From Sulfurovum sp. (GTDB taxonomy: Bacteria; Campylobacterota; Campylobacteria; Campylobacterales; Sulfurovaceae), in assembly GCA_027068435.1 (NCBI GenBank), contig JAMOTA010000058.1:1-64000 (forward strand): DNA of 64,000 nucleotides, read 5' to 3'. Positions 16,654 through 26,466 of the stretch are shown piece by piece (position 1 is the stretch's first letter; each line of letters starts with the position of its first letter). The notes beneath the pieces are model-generated. The model was given only the letters and a program-made list of their open reading frames with translations, searched no databases and was not told where the DNA came from. Made by a program: the position numbers and the translations under genes.

Positions 16654-19095
16654 CTAAGCTGGTTTAACTGCTAAGTTCACCAGTTTATTAGGAACGACTA
16701 TCTCTTTTACTATAGTCATACCCTCAAGCCATTTAGCCCCTGCTTCTTTTGCACTTAAGAGTATCTCCTCTTTACTTGCAGCAGGATTCATCTCTATCTC
16801 TGTACGTTTCTTTCCACCTATCATAACCATATACAAAATACTATCTTGTACAAATACCTCTTCTTTTACTTCAAACTTTGCACCTAAGTTCTCTCTGCTA
16901 AATAACATTTCAGAAAGCTCAGTAGTCACATGAGGAATAATAGGCTCTAAGAGGTTTAGCATAATATACATTCCCTCTGTCCATACCTCAGCATTATCTT
17001 GTTTATCTAGGGCATTTAACGCTTCCATACAAGCAGCAATGAGTGTATTAAATGCAAATGTTTTTTCATACACATCACTAGACTTTTGTAAAGCCTCATA
17101 GACTTTTACACGTGCAAGTTTAGACTCTTTACTAAGCGTACTTTGGTCTATGTTTGGTAATGTCTTAGCATTGACTTTACTGTTTCTGTCATAAAGTTTT
17201 TTGATGAACCTAAACGCACCCTCAACCGCAGAGTCATTCCACTCTAACTCTTTTGCAGGAGGAGCAGCAAAAAGTGTAAAGAGCCTTGCAGTATCTGCTC
17301 CATACTTCTCTATGAGTGCATCTGGGTCAACAGTGTTACCTTTAGACTTAGACATCTTCGCCCCATCCATCAGTACCATACCTTGTGTAAGCAAGTTCTC
17401 AAAAGGCTCATCTATATCATGGTAACCCAAGTCACGAAGTACTTTAGTAAAGAAACGTGCATAAAGCAGGTGCAAGATAGCATGTTCTATCCCCCCTATA
17501 TACTGGTCAACACCTAGCCAATAGTTTGCCTCTTCTTTATCTATGCCTGTTTCGTTCCATTTGTTAGGATTGGTTGCATAACGGAACTGATACCAGCTAG
17601 ACTGTACAAAAGTATCAAGAGTATCTGTCTCCCGAATGGCATCTGCACCACATTTTGGACAAGCACAGTTTTTCCATGTTGGATGGTTTTCAAGTGGGTT
17701 ACCCTCACCTGTTATCTCTACATCTTCAGGAAGTGCAATAGGCAAATTCTCTACCTTTTCAGCCACAAGTCCACAAGAGTCACAATGTACAAATGGTATA
17801 GGTGCACCCCAGTAACGCTGACGGCTTATCCCCCAGTTACGTAACTTATAGTTTGTTGTACCCTTACCTAAAGCATGTTCTTCAAAATAACTAATAATCT
17901 CTGCTTTAGCCTTTGTGTTTTTCGTACCTGTAAAGGTATCTGAATTCTCTAAGTTACCCTCTAAAGTATAAGGTAATTCATCACCACCTAAAATCACTCT
18001 TTTTATAGGTAAGCTATACTTAGTAGCAAACTCAAAGTCTCTCTCATCATGAGCAGGAACAGCCATCACTGCCCCTCCACCGTAACTTGCGAGTACAAAG
18101 TTTGCAGTCCATACAGGTATCTCCTCTTTTGTAAGAGGATGTATCACCGTTAAACCTAAATCATACCCCTCTTTTCCCTCTTTGGCACGTTCTATCTCAG
18201 TCATGTTTGTGATAGTCACTATCTTCTGTGCTATATCTGAGTCTAACAGTTCGTTTTCAAGCAGATATTTTGTAATAGGGTGTTCCGCAGCAAGTGCAGA
18301 GTATGTCACACCATAAATCGTATCTGGTCGTGTAGTAAATACAGTATATCTATCAAAGTTACCACCTAGTTTAGCTTTACTCGCTTCTGAGAGTTCAAAA
18401 TCAAACTCCAATCCTTGAGATTTTCCTATCCAATTGCTTTGCATAGTCACAACCTGATTTGGCCATTTACCCTCAAGCAGTTTTAAGTCATCTAACAACT
18501 CATCTGCATACTTAATAATATCTAAGTAATACCCTGGCATCTCTTTGAGTTCTACCTCATTGTCACAACGCCAACAGCACCCCTCTTCTACTTGTTCATT
18601 TGCAAGAACCGTATGACAATCTTCACACCAGTTGACTGTAGTACTCTCACGATAGAGTAACTTCTCTTCAAACATTTTGATAATAAACTCTTGTTCCCAC
18701 TTCGTATAAAGCTCATCACAAGTAGCAAACTCACGTGTTTTAGAAAAACTAAGTCCTAGTGTGTTAAGCTCTTTTTTCATGTAGTCTATGTTTGAGTATG
18801 TCCAATCTTTAGGGTGACGACCATGCTTAATAGCCGCATTCTCAGCAGGCATACCAAAAGCATCCCAACCAATAGGATGCAGTACATTAAAGTCTTGCTT
18901 TCTGTAGTAACGTGCAAAAGCATCACCTATAGCATAATTACGCACATGTCCCATATGCAGACGTCCCGATGGAAAAGGAAACATAGAGAGTATATATTTC
19001 TTTTCTCTTGTTAAAGCATCATCTGGCTCAAACGCTTTTTCATCATCCCATTTTTTTTGCCATTTCGCTTCGATTTCATTTGGATTATAACTCAT
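16654..19095 (-). CDS. leuS: Leucyl-tRNA synthetase
   Basis: The 813-residue protein has class I synthetase signatures: [10 protein letters not shown] (HIGH-type) near residue 42 and [10 protein letters not shown] (KMSKS) near residue 570. The editing (CP1) domain contains [13 protein letters not shown]. Zinc-type cysteine pairs CEDC...CCWRC and CDSC...CPKC are present. It charges tRNA-Leu. Length is normal for the bacterial form. A TATAAT element at 19133-19138 (minus strand) lies in a 26-bp sequence that recurs upstream of the neighbouring nucleotidyltransferase cassette. Confidence 0.97.
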   Translation of the reverse strand: MSYNPNEIEAKWQKKWDDEKAFEPDDALTREKKYILSMFPFPSGRLHMGHVRNYAIGDAFARYYRKQDFNVLHPIGWDAFGMPAENAAIKHGRHPKDWTYSNIDYMKKELNTLGLSFSKTREFATCDELYTKWEQEFIIKMFEEKLLYRESTTVNWCEDCHTVLANEQVEEGCCWRCDNEVELKEMPGYYLDIIKYADELLDDLKLLEGKWPNQVVTMQSNWIGKSQGLEFDFELSEASKAKLGGNFDRYTVFTTRPDTIYGVTYSALAAEHPITKYLLENELLDSDIAQKIVTITNMTEIERAKEGKEGYDLGLTVIHPLTKEEIPVWTANFVLASYGGGAVMAVPAHDERDFEFATKYSLPIKRVILGGDELPYTLEGNLENSDTFTGTKNTKAKAEIISYFEEHALGKGTTNYKLRNWGISRQRYWGAPIPFVHCDSCGLVAEKVENLPIALPEDVEITGEGNPLENHPTWKNCACPKCGADAIRETDTLDTFVQSSWYQFRYATNPNKWNETGIDKEEANYWLGVDQYIGGIEHAILHLLYARFFTKVLRDLGYHDIDEPFENLLTQGMVLMDGAKMSKSKGNTVDPDALIEKYGADTARLFTLFAAPPAKELEWNDSAVEGAFRFIKKLYDRNSKVNAKTLPNIDQSTLSKESKLARVKVYEALQKSSDVYEKTFAFNTLIAACMEALNALDKQDNAEVWTEGMYIMLNLLEPIIPHVTTELSEMLFSRENLGAKFEVKEEVFVQDSILYMVMIGGKKRTEIEMNPAASKEEILLSAKEAGAKWLEGMTIVKEIVVPNKLVNLAVKPA

Positions 19096-19127
19096 ATTTT
19101 CTCGCTTATATTATGATTGTTTTATTG

Positions 19128-19153
19128 AAAAGATTATAGCTAAGATGGGGTTA
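19128..19153 (-). repeat. Direct repeat copy 1 (leuS promoter copy), 26 bp
   Basis: The plus-strand sequence opens AAAAGATTATAG and ends AAGATGGGGTTA; all 26 bases are repeated exactly at 19898-19923 in the same orientation. Read on the minus strand it contains TTAGCTATAAT, an extended -10 element, placed about 38-43 bases before the leuS ATG. The two copies bracket the nucleotidyltransferase gene pair. Confidence 0.75.
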
Positions 19154-19189
19154 GAGGTGTCTGTAGAAAGGGAGTTACTAATTTCTTGC

Positions 19190-19657
19190 TTATTTGATAC
19201 TTTGAATTTTTAAAAGCTTTTCAAGCTCTAGTAAATCATACTTATCTTTAGCTCGATTGGTTGCTGTTTTATTTTTGATAAGATCTTGTAAACTAATAAA
19301 ATGTATCTCTTCACCAAAGAGGCTATTATTTGTTTTGTTGTCCCATGCATGTGCAAATTCTACACCATCAATATCGGTCAGTACATCAATACGCATAGGT
19401 TCTATACCTATTTGCAATACAAAATTCTTTTGTGTTAACTCATCTATAGTAATCTCATAAGGTATAGGAAAATCCTCAAAAGCTTTTTGTATCTTTTGAG
19501 CATTATTTACAGATTTTTCAATCCATAAATCAATATCTAATGTATATCTACTATAACCATAATTTCCCATAGCATACGCACCAATTACAAGGTATTGAAC
19601 ATCATATTTGTTAAAAAGTTGTAACATATCTTTATAATCTTCAAAATAATCCATCAC
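19190..19657 (-). CDS. Minimal nucleotidyltransferase (possible toxin component)
   Basis: The 155-residue product has the polymerase-beta-type NTase signature: YLVIGAYAMGNYGYSRYT followed by DID (D41, D43), and a third acidic position in RIDVLTD (D91). The C-terminal LQDLIKNKTATNRAKDKYDL resembles AbiEii/DUF6036-type nucleotidyltransferases. Such enzymes often serve as toxins that modify tRNA, paired with a small antitoxin. The preceding 65-residue gene ends one base before this start, so the pair is co-translated. The cassette lies between two 26-bp direct repeats, suggesting it was inserted. Toxin function is inference. Confidence 0.7.
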   Translation of the reverse strand: MMDYFEDYKDMLQLFNKYDVQYLVIGAYAMGNYGYSRYTLDIDLWIEKSVNNAQKIQKAFEDFPIPYEITIDELTQKNFVLQIGIEPMRIDVLTDIDGVEFAHAWDNKTNNSLFGEEIHFISLQDLIKNKTATNRAKDKYDLLELEKLLKIQSIK

Positions 19658-19855
19658 TTAAGCCTTCAGATATTTTTTGACTATTTTACTCTTATCTAAT
19701 CGTGCTGGATATTTACCATGGGTATCAAAATAACGCTGAACTGTCATAGAGGTCATCATTTTAAAAAGTTCATCTCCAGTGAGCCCAAAAATGAAACTAT
19801 GATGAGAAGCATCATGCAAAGACATTTTATTTATCGTAACCACTCTTTTTTTCAT
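19658..19855 (-). CDS. Small protein coupled to the nucleotidyltransferase (possible antitoxin)
   Basis: I place the start at the ATG at 19855 because GAGGAGAA lies just upstream; an ATG six codons earlier overlaps that site and is less likely. The 65-residue basic product (MKKRVVTINKMSL...SKIVKKYLKA) has no signal peptide. Its stop abuts the nucleotidyltransferase start. By position and size it could be an antitoxin or substrate-recruiting partner, but I do not recognise the family. A TATAAT within the repeat at 19903-19908 is the likely promoter. Confidence 0.55.
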   Translation of the reverse strand: MKKRVVTINKMSLHDASHHSFIFGLTGDELFKMMTSMTVQRYFDTHGKYPARLDKSKIVKKYLKA

Positions 19856-19897
19856 AATTTCTCCTCTCATCATTTCAAATTTTTATTAAGCTTTATT

Positions 19898-19923
19898 AAA
19901 AGATTATAGCTAAGATGGGGTTA
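19898..19923 (-). repeat. Direct repeat copy 2 (duplicated leuS-type promoter), 26 bp
   Basis: Exact copy of 19128-19153, 770 bp away and in the same orientation. The similarity continues a few bases more (TTTATT on the plus-strand left side, with a one-base difference) and then stops. Its TATAAT (19908-19903 on the minus strand) is correctly placed to transcribe the small-protein/nucleotidyltransferase pair. Confidence 0.75.
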
Positions 19924-19976
19924 AAACTACTTACCAAACAGATAAAACCTAAGCATCTTTTTGTTACACTTTTAAG

Positions 19977-20507
19977 ATGAATCAAACGCAACAAACACCT
20001 TATAATTCTTATCCTAGTATTATTCAAGATTTTGTAGATATGCAAGAGTGTTATAGTCCACTCTATACTGATGAGAAAGACTACCCATCTGTGAAAGCAT
20101 GGTTAAAACAGATACGTACAGAGGGATTTACAAACCCTATGATGGATGAAATTTTACGATATATCTATAGACTACTTCAAAAAGAAAAACTAGAGGAAGC
20201 GACACTTTTACTTTTAGTATCCTCTGCAACAAAGCATGATGAAGCTAACTACATCTTAGCTAGAGAACTCTATAAAGGTGAGTTGTTTGAAGTCAACAAA
20301 GCAGCGGCTTTTGGTATTTTATATACACTTTCTAGCAGGGGTCACCCTCAAGCACTTTGCGATATGGGATACTTTTATAAAAATGGTATTATGGTGAAAA
20401 AAGATAAACAACAAGCAGTAAATTTTTATAGACTTGCTATGGAAGCAGGTGTAGAACGTGCTAAAAAGCAGTACCTACTACTCACGCAAAAACACTTTAG
20501 GTTTTAA
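19977..20507 (+). CDS. Sel1-like (TPR-type) repeat protein
   Basis: The 176-residue product has no signal peptide. Residues about 108-170 form two SEL1-type helical repeats: AAAFGILYTLSSRGHPQALCDMGYFY and QAVNFYRLAMEAGVERAKKQYL. Such repeats bind other proteins; the partner is unknown. A TACACT at 19965-19970 lies six bases before the ATG with no Shine-Dalgarno sequence, so the mRNA may be leaderless. The gene meets the zinc-peptidase gene tail to tail. Confidence 0.65.
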   Translation: MNQTQQTPYNSYPSIIQDFVDMQECYSPLYTDEKDYPSVKAWLKQIRTEGFTNPMMDEILRYIYRLLQKEKLEEATLLLLVSSATKHDEANYILARELYKGELFEVNKAAAFGILYTLSSRGHPQALCDMGYFYKNGIMVKKDKQQAVNFYRLAMEAGVERAKKQYLLLTQKHFRF

Positions 20508-20509
20508 AA

Positions 20510-21388
20510 CTAAAAAGTATTACATGCTCTAATATCTCCTGAGCTAAACCCTTTTCTAAACCAAGCTACTCTTTGTGCAGAAGTTCCATGAGTGAAACCA
20601 TCGGGTCTTACATGACCTGTTGCTTCTCTTTGCAGGGTATCATCACCTATGGAACTAGCTGCTCTTAATGCCTCTTCAACATCACCTGCTTCTAAGATAT
20701 GGAAATCTTTATGTGCATAAAATGCCCATGCACCTGCATAACAGTCTGCTTGTAGTTCTACTTTTACTTGTAGTGCATTAGATTTTTTACTACTTCCACC
20801 CCAACTCTGTTTTGCTTTTTGAACTTTTGCTAATGTTCCTTGTAAGTTTTGAATATGGTGTCCTATCTCATGAGCGAGTACATATGCTTGTGCAAAATCA
20901 CCTGGAGCATTATGACGATTTGCTAACTCATCAAAAAAACCTAAATCCAAATAGACTTTCTGATCAGCTGGACAGTAAAAAGGTCCCATCTGTGAAGAGG
21001 CATGACCACAACCACTTTGGGTAGAACCTCGGTAGAGTACCATAACAGGTTCTCTATACCCACGTAACTTTTTACCCCATACATCTTCTGTACTTGCTAA
21101 TACTGTAGAGATAAAGGCTGCATTTTTATCATCTTTTGCTTTGTTAACTGGCAGGCTAGGTGCTGTTCCACCACCTAGTATCGCTAAAGGGTTAAACCCA
21201 CTCATCATAGCCACTACACCAACTGCTATAACACCCCAGCCAAACTTTGTTCGCAATAACGGTTTAATAATAGGCCATAACATCATCATCGTACCCATAG
21301 ATGGCATATTTCCACCACCTCTACTTCCACCTGATGTTTCTCTTCTATCTTCTACATTTGAACTTTTACGTTCATTTTCCCATTTCAT
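20510..21388 (-). CDS. YpfJ-type neutral zinc metallopeptidase, membrane anchored
   Basis: The 292-residue product starts with a polar, Gly-rich stretch (residues 1-30), then a single membrane segment (WGVIAVGVVAMMSGFNPLAI, 51-70). The catalytic motif is HEIGHHIQN (H173, E174, H177). Other family blocks seen are GSTQSGCGHASSQMGPFYCP, LDLGFFDEL, QADCYAGAW and HGTSAQRV. These match the conserved YpfJ/PF04228 family of bacterial zinc peptidases, whose physiological substrate is not known. The catalytic domain should face the periplasm. Confidence 0.85.
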   Translation of the reverse strand: MKWENERKSSNVEDRRETSGGSRGGGNMPSMGTMMMLWPIIKPLLRTKFGWGVIAVGVVAMMSGFNPLAILGGGTAPSLPVNKAKDDKNAAFISTVLASTEDVWGKKLRGYREPVMVLYRGSTQSGCGHASSQMGPFYCPADQKVYLDLGFFDELANRHNAPGDFAQAYVLAHEIGHHIQNLQGTLAKVQKAKQSWGGSSKKSNALQVKVELQADCYAGAWAFYAHKDFHILEAGDVEEALRAASSIGDDTLQREATGHVRPDGFTHGTSAQRVAWFRKGFSSGDIRACNTF

Positions 21389-21523
21389 ATCGTTACCCTT
21401 TAATTGCTAAATAATTCTTTCAATTATACCAATCAAAAGTAAAAATTGACTACAATTAGTACAATATTTATACGCTCACTTCTATGCTTCTGTATTAAGA
21501 TAGAGAGCCATCTAGGAGTTTAT

Positions 21524-23308
21524 GTGTCACTAGCCCTTGCAAGAAAATACCGTCCTAGTACTTTTGATGACCTCATTGGTCAAGAAGCCGTTTCTCAAAC
21601 CCTCTCACTCGCACTTGATGGAAACAGACTCTCCCACGCTTACCTTTTTTCAGGGCTAAGAGGGAGTGGTAAAACCTCTACTGCACGTATTTTTGCTAAA
21701 GCATTACTGTGTGAAAATGGAGCCACTTCCCACCCTTGTAACAACTGTATCCATTGTAATATGGCAAATGAGAATCGTCACATGGACATTATAGAGATGG
21801 ACGCAGCTTCTAACCGTGGTATTGATGATATTAAAGACCTTATAGAACACACCAAATACAAACCAAGCTCTGCACGTTATAAGATTTTTATCATTGATGA
21901 AGTACACATGTTGACAAATCAAGCATTTAATGCTCTACTTAAAACCCTAGAAGAGCCTCCTGATTTTGTAAAATTTATTTTGGCTACTACAGATCCACTT
22001 AAACTACCAGCAACTATACTCTCACGTACACAGCATTTTAGGTTTAAAAAGATTCCTCAAAATCTTGTCCTTAAACATTTAGAACATATCTTAACACTTG
22101 AAAATATTGGGTATGAAGTAGAGGCGTTAGATATTATTGCTCGTACGGGAGCTGGTTCTCTTAGAGACTCTCTTACATTACTTGACCAAGCTATTGTTTA
22201 CTCTAAAAACTATGTCAATGTAAACACAGTTACTGGTATGCTAGGGATAATAGAACCTAGTTTACTTGAAAAACTTCTTGAAAATATTTTACGTAAAGAT
22301 ACTCAAGAGATACTAAACTTCATTAAACTCTCTTCAGACTATGAAGCAGAGATGATACTTGATGAACTCACTCTCTATCTTAAAGAGTTATTACTCCTAG
22401 GTAATGGGTCACTTAGCCCTACTATCATAGAGCGTTTTTTTAGAGTTATAGCAGAATCAAAAGGATTACTCTCTTTAGGAAGTGATGGAGAGTTTATTCT
22501 TGCTTTAGCACTCTTTAAAATGATAGAGTCTTTAGAGATAAAAGATATAGATACGATGATTAAAGGTTTAGAAAATGAGCTCAAAGGCGTTAAAATCAAT
22601 GAGATTATGGTCTCTACCCCTATGCCTGACTTGTCACTTCCTTCAAAAGTTATTACTATTACAGAAGATGACATCAAAAATTCCCTCTCTCCCACTCAAC
22701 CCCTAGAAGAAAAAATAAAGATAGAAGAGATAGAGAAAGAAGAGACTGTAAAAAAGAAGCCTACAGCAGTAGCACCCATTGTAGAGCGACCTATCATTGA
22801 GGAGCCAACAGTTCTCCCTTCTGTAGAAGTGACTCCCAACCCGTATCAAGCAATTTTTGACAATTTGATTAAAAAAGTTTATGATAGAAACTATGAGTTA
22901 GGTAGCACTTTTGAAAATAATATAGATTTTATAAGCTTTAGTGAGGAAAAACTTACATGGGAGTCATCTGCCGATGGAGAAGAGAAGAAACAACTCATTA
23001 CCCACTGGGGAATTATCAATATGTTTGTAAAAGAACTTTTTGGTTTTGAAACTAAAATAGTAAATATTCCTAAAAAAAAAGTTGAAGTACCTAAGCAGAC
23101 CCACCTAACAAGCCCTGTCCCTCATGCCGATGCAGATACAGGTTCTATGGTAGAAGAGGAGATGAAAAGCTCATGTATCGCCCCTGAAGCAGGAGAGACA
23201 GAAGCTGCCAAGGAGAAAGACCCTTCAACTCTACTAGATGAACCTATGGTAAAAGAGGCTATTGAGCTATTTAACCCTAAAAAAGTAAGAGTAAAGAGAA
23301 ATAGTTAG
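21524..23308 (+). CDS. dnaX: DNA polymerase III gamma/tau subunit
   Basis: I choose the GTG at 21524, five bases after AGGAG, giving 594 residues that begin with the conserved LALARKYRP. A frame extending to 21446 lacks a ribosome-binding site and encodes an unrelated N-terminus. Walker A is GLRGSGKTSTARIFAKAL, a zinc module follows (CENG...CNNCIHC), then IIDEVHML and the SRx motif (PATILSRTQHF). The C-terminal tau-like part (after about residue 380) is charged and poorly conserved. Codons 410-411 sit on an A AAA AAG heptamer (22750-22756), a possible frameshift site. It forms the clamp loader with HolA. The 3' end overlaps the convergent ymdB-like gene by 4 bp. Confidence 0.93.
   Translation: MSLALARKYRPSTFDDLIGQEAVSQTLSLALDGNRLSHAYLFSGLRGSGKTSTARIFAKALLCENGATSHPCNNCIHCNMANENRHMDIIEMDAASNRGIDDIKDLIEHTKYKPSSARYKIFIIDEVHMLTNQAFNALLKTLEEPPDFVKFILATTDPLKLPATILSRTQHFRFKKIPQNLVLKHLEHILTLENIGYEVEALDIIARTGAGSLRDSLTLLDQAIVYSKNYVNVNTVTGMLGIIEPSLLEKLLENILRKDTQEILNFIKLSSDYEAEMILDELTLYLKELLLLGNGSLSPTIIERFFRVIAESKGLLSLGSDGEFILALALFKMIESLEIKDIDTMIKGLENELKGVKINEIMVSTPMPDLSLPSKVITITEDDIKNSLSPTQPLEEKIKIEEIEKEETVKKKPTAVAPIVERPIIEEPTVLPSVEVTPNPYQAIFDNLIKKVYDRNYELGSTFENNIDFISFSEEKLTWESSADGEEKKQLITHWGIINMFVKELFGFETKIVNIPKKKVEVPKQTHLTSPVPHADADTGSMVEEEMKSSCIAPEAGETEAAKEKDPSTLLDEPMVKEAIELFNPKKVRVKRNS
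22750..22800 (+). promoter_or_regulatory. Possible programmed -1 frameshift (or transcript slippage) site in dnaX
   Basis: A AAA AAG (22750-22756) is in the correct phase (gtA AAA AAG) for tandem -1 slippage, the same heptamer as E. coli dnaX. In the -1 frame 14 codons follow and then TGA at 22798-22800. The short product would be about 425 residues, close to the 431-residue E. coli gamma protein. A purine-rich stretch (AGAGAAAGAAGAGA) lies upstream; a strong downstream stem-loop is not obvious. Confidence 0.45.
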
Positions 23309-24114
23309 TCTATCCAAGCCTGAGTGACTATCTTAGGCTTTTCATCATAAATCTTTATCTTCTGAGCATCTATACAGCGTCCATTTTCATCTAATTCAAA
23401 CACCAACATTTGTAAAATTCTTTTACACTTCTCATTGATGTCAAAATGCCCTCCTAGCCCTGTGAGTACACGTCGCATAGGAATTTCACTCTTCATTCCT
23501 ATCACACCATCTCTACACCCAGTAAGCCCTACATCTGTCACATAACAACACCCATCAACCACTTGTAAGTCATCTGTTGCTACATGTGTATGTGTACCTA
23601 TGATGGCAGATAAATCTGTTTTTAACATCTGTAGCAGGGTATTTTTTTCAGAACTTGCCTCTGCATGTATATCTAAAATAATATGCTTAAAACCATCTGC
23701 TTTTAGAGACTCTACAACCTCTACTATCATCGTAAAAGGATTATCTACCATTGGCATAGTGTAGTGTCCCATAAGGTTTAAGATAGCTACATTTTCTCCT
23801 AATATAGTCGTCTTAAAAATTCCCTCTCCCGCTGTTTTTTTGGGGTAATTCATAGGACGAATAAGAGGATAACTCTCAAACATCTCTAGTATCTCTTTTT
23901 TGTCAAAAGAGTGGTTTCCACCAGTCATCATATCTATGCCATAACCTAAAAGCTCTTCACAATTTTTTTTAGTTAAACCAAACCCATGAGAGGCATTTTC
24001 ATAATTTGCTATAGTAAAGTCTATAAAATGTTCTTGTTGGAGTTGTTTAAGATGTCGTTTGAGCACTAAACGACCTGGTTTACCTACAATATCACCGATA
24101 AAAGCTATTTTCAT
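23305..24114 (-). CDS. YmdB-family metallophosphoesterase (TIGR00282 type)
   Basis: The 269-residue product begins MKIAFIGDIVGKPGR and carries the metal-ligand blocks ANYENASHGFG, TGGNHSFDKKE, LDIHAEASSEK and IGTHTHVATDD. These match YmdB-type phosphoesterases, some of which act on cyclic nucleotides. It follows fabH in the same direction with 56 bp between, a gap that contains a hairpin. Its 3' end overlaps dnaX by 4 bp on the opposite strand. Confidence 0.85.
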   Translation of the reverse strand: MKIAFIGDIVGKPGRLVLKRHLKQLQQEHFIDFTIANYENASHGFGLTKKNCEELLGYGIDMMTGGNHSFDKKEILEMFESYPLIRPMNYPKKTAGEGIFKTTILGENVAILNLMGHYTMPMVDNPFTMIVEVVESLKADGFKHIILDIHAEASSEKNTLLQMLKTDLSAIIGTHTHVATDDLQVVDGCCYVTDVGLTGCRDGVIGMKSEIPMRRVLTGLGGHFDINEKCKRILQMLVFELDENGRCIDAQKIKIYDEKPKIVTQAWID

Positions 24115-24124
24115 TACACCACCT

Positions 24125-24152
24125 GTAGGGTATGTTTACTTACATAACCCTA
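24125..24152. repeat. Imperfect hairpin with GTAG foot between fabH and the ymdB-like gene
   Basis: GTAGGGTATGT and ACATAACCCTA pair over a TTACTT loop with one bulged base. GTAG is at its 5' foot on the plus strand, as in the hairpins at 9879 and 29113, but the stem is different and imperfect. It may be a diverged REP-like element or an attenuator within the fabH transcript. Confidence 0.35.
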
Positions 24153-24170
24153 TAATTTTAACCTATAAAT

Positions 24171-25187
24171 CTATTTACTTTTTCCTGCAAAAGGCAACAA
24201 TGCAGAAGCCCAAGTAAGTCCACCACCAAAAGTGTCAAGTAACATCAACTCACCATTTTGAAGTCTTCCTGACTCCCAAATATCATTGATAGCCATAGGG
24301 ATAGAAGCAGCAGAAGTATTTCCATATTTACCTACAGTTACTACCACTTGCTCCTCTCTCATCTTTAGTGCATCACCTACTGCCTTAATAATACGGTAAT
24401 TTGCTTGATGAGGAATAAAGTGAGGTATGTCTTCTGATTTTATCTCATTCTTAGCCAAGATCTCTTTCACATCTTTTGTTAAAGTCTTGACAGCTAGTTT
24501 AAAGGTTTCATTACCTTTCATCTGTACAAAATTAAGCCCCTCATCAAGTACTTTTTGACTTACAGGATTGATACAACCTGGAGCTGGAGTAACTAAGAAA
24601 TCTGCATAAGATCCATCTGCACTTGCATGTACATCAATGAACTTTTCTTCTTCTAACTCTGACGCACTAATAACCGCTGCACCCGCACCATCACCAAATA
24701 AGATACATGTACTTCTATCTGTATAGTCAACAATAGAGGAAAATTTCTCTGCTCCAATAACCAGTACATTCTTTTTCATACCAGACTCTATGAAAGCTTT
24801 TGCAATAGAGAGAAGATAGACAAAACCACTACATGCTGCTGAAATATCTAATGCTTGAACATTTTTAATACCAAGTTTATCAGAGATAATACATGCTGTT
24901 GAAGGCATATTGAAATAATCAGGTGTTACAGTTGCACATAAAACCAAGTCTATCTCTTCTGTAGATATACCTAATCTATCTATCGCTATTTTTGCTGCTT
25001 TTGCGCCCATATCACTGGTATATTCATCATCTGCTGCTAAATGACGCTCTTTAATACCAGTACGTTTCAAAATCCACTCATCAGTTGTATCTACCATTTT
25101 TTCAAGGTCAGCATTAGATAATATCTTTTCAGGTACATACGCACCTATAGATTTAAATGATGCATATACGGGTTTACTTTGTGACAT
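24171..25187 (-). CDS. fabH: 3-oxoacyl-ACP synthase III
   Basis: The 338-residue thiolase-fold enzyme shows the catalytic triad: cysteine in [11 protein letters not shown] (C119), histidine in [11 protein letters not shown] and asparagine in [11 protein letters not shown]. It starts fatty-acid synthesis by condensing acetyl-CoA with malonyl-ACP. plsX lies just upstream in the same direction, a common pairing that joins fatty-acid initiation and phospholipid synthesis. The 107-bp gap between them contains a terminator-like hairpin. Confidence 0.95.
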   Translation of the reverse strand: MSQSKPVYASFKSIGAYVPEKILSNADLEKMVDTTDEWILKRTGIKERHLAADDEYTSDMGAKAAKIAIDRLGISTEEIDLVLCATVTPDYFNMPSTACIISDKLGIKNVQALDISAACSGFVYLLSIAKAFIESGMKKNVLVIGAEKFSSIVDYTDRSTCILFGDGAGAAVISASELEEEKFIDVHASADGSYADFLVTPAPGCINPVSQKVLDEGLNFVQMKGNETFKLAVKTLTKDVKEILAKNEIKSEDIPHFIPHQANYRIIKAVGDALKMREEQVVVTVGKYGNTSAASIPMAINDIWESGRLQNGELMLLDTFGGGLTWASALLPFAGKSK

Positions 25188-25270
25188 AGTTATCCTTAAG
25201 CCATTAATTATAGTTTATATTCTACCATAAATTTCTAATGAGATATATATAAAGGGGAGATAAATGAGAA

Positions 25271-25295
25271 ATTAATGGGGTCATGCCCCATTAAT
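25271..25295 (-). terminator. Terminator-like hairpin after plsX
   Basis: A perfect 10-bp inverted repeat ATTAATGGGG / CCCCATTAAT with a 5-base loop abuts the plsX stop codon. On the minus strand it is followed by TTCTCATTT. It may end or attenuate transcription between plsX and fabH. Confidence 0.6.
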
Positions 25296-26284
25296 TATTT
25301 GTTCTTAGAAAGTAGTTTTTCTATTGTAGTGTTAACATCTGATTCTGTATATCTTATCGCTTGAAAAATAGCATTTTTTATAGCTTTTGCATTAGAAGAG
25401 CCATGAGAAATAATTGCACATCCATTAATACCAAGTAGTGGTGCACCACCATACTCTGCATAATCAACTTGCTTTTTCATATTTCCAAATACTTTTTTCT
25501 TCATCATTAATGCACCAATCTTTGCTGGCAATGATTTACGAATATGCTGTCTCATAAGTGTAAAGATAGTTGATACTACCCCTTCACTTGTTTTAAGTAA
25601 GATATTTCCTGTAAATCCATCACAAACAACAACGTTTGTATTTCCATTAAAAATATCTCTACCCTCAACATTACCCACAAAACCATCAAGATTTTGAAGC
25701 AATTTAAAGGCTTCCTTAGTCAAAGCATTCCCTTTAGAATCTTCTGATCCATTGGAGAGTAAGCCAACTTTTGGAGAAGCTATATCTAAAATATTTTGTG
25801 CATACGCTTCACCCATAGCACCAAACTGATACAAGTTTTCTGCTGTACAGTCTGTTACTGCTCCAACATCTAAAACCAAAGTATTAGTTTCAACTACTGA
25901 TGGCATAAGCGTTGCAAGACCTGGTTTAGAGATACCTGGAAGCCTACCAATACGTAAAGTAGCAAGTGTCATAGTTGCACCACTGTGTCCAGCTGATACT
26001 ACTCCTGATGCTTCTTTATTACGTACAAGTTCTACTGCTTTGTAGATAGAAGAGTCTTTACGTTTTAAAGCATTAGTTGCTTGATCACTCATTGCTATCA
26101 CATCAGATGCTTCAACAATTTCAACTTTATCAGTATAATAGTAAGGGAGGAAAGAGAGTATCTCAGATTTGTTACCTACAAGTATAGGCATGAATTTTTC
26201 TACTTCAAGTGCTTGAACTACACCTTCTATAATGGGCTCGGGACCAAAGTCCCCACCCATAGCGTCAATCGCAATTTTAATCAT
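25295..26284 (-). CDS. plsX: Phosphate acyltransferase
   Basis: The 329-residue product begins [20 protein letters not shown] and has [29 protein letters not shown] and [17 protein letters not shown], all PlsX blocks. It converts acyl-ACP to acyl-phosphate for phosphatidic acid synthesis. It lies just after rpmF and before fabH, the conserved rpmF-plsX-fabH order. Confidence 0.95.
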   Translation of the reverse strand: MIKIAIDAMGGDFGPEPIIEGVVQALEVEKFMPILVGNKSEILSFLPYYYTDKVEIVEASDVIAMSDQATNALKRKDSSIYKAVELVRNKEASGVVSAGHSGATMTLATLRIGRLPGISKPGLATLMPSVVETNTLVLDVGAVTDCTAENLYQFGAMGEAYAQNILDIASPKVGLLSNGSEDSKGNALTKEAFKLLQNLDGFVGNVEGRDIFNGNTNVVVCDGFTGNILLKTSEGVVSTIFTLMRQHIRKSLPAKIGALMMKKKVFGNMKKQVDYAEYGGAPLLGINGCAIISHGSSNAKAIKNAIFQAIRYTESDVNTTIEKLLSKNK

Positions 26285-26287
26285 GAA

Positions 26288-26452
26288 TTACGCTTCTTTT
26301 TTAACTTTGTACTCACCTGTAGTCATGTTCATGTGGTGAGGCATTCTCCATGTTCCATCAGCATCTTTAACTGGCATTGGTAATGTCAATTTGTAATGTG
26401 TTCTTCTTTTTGCTGCTCTCGTGTGACTCACACGTCTTTTAGGTACTGCCAT
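26288..26452 (-). CDS. rpmF: 50S ribosomal protein L32
   Basis: A 54-codon frame begins [20 protein letters not shown] and ends VKKEA, typical L32. AAGGACA precedes the ATG. It lies between the DUF177 gene and plsX, its usual place. The frame stops 3 bp before plsX begins. Confidence 0.95.
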   Translation of the reverse strand: MAVPKRRVSHTRAAKRRTHYKLTLPMPVKDADGTWRMPHHMNMTTGEYKVKKEA

Positions 26453-26466
26453 AATATGTCCTTGTT

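Noticed and set aside
21446-21523. 26-codon N-terminal extension of dnaX
   Set aside because: It is unlike DnaX proteins, has no ribosome-binding site and covers the promoter region; the GTG at 21524 has AGGAG.
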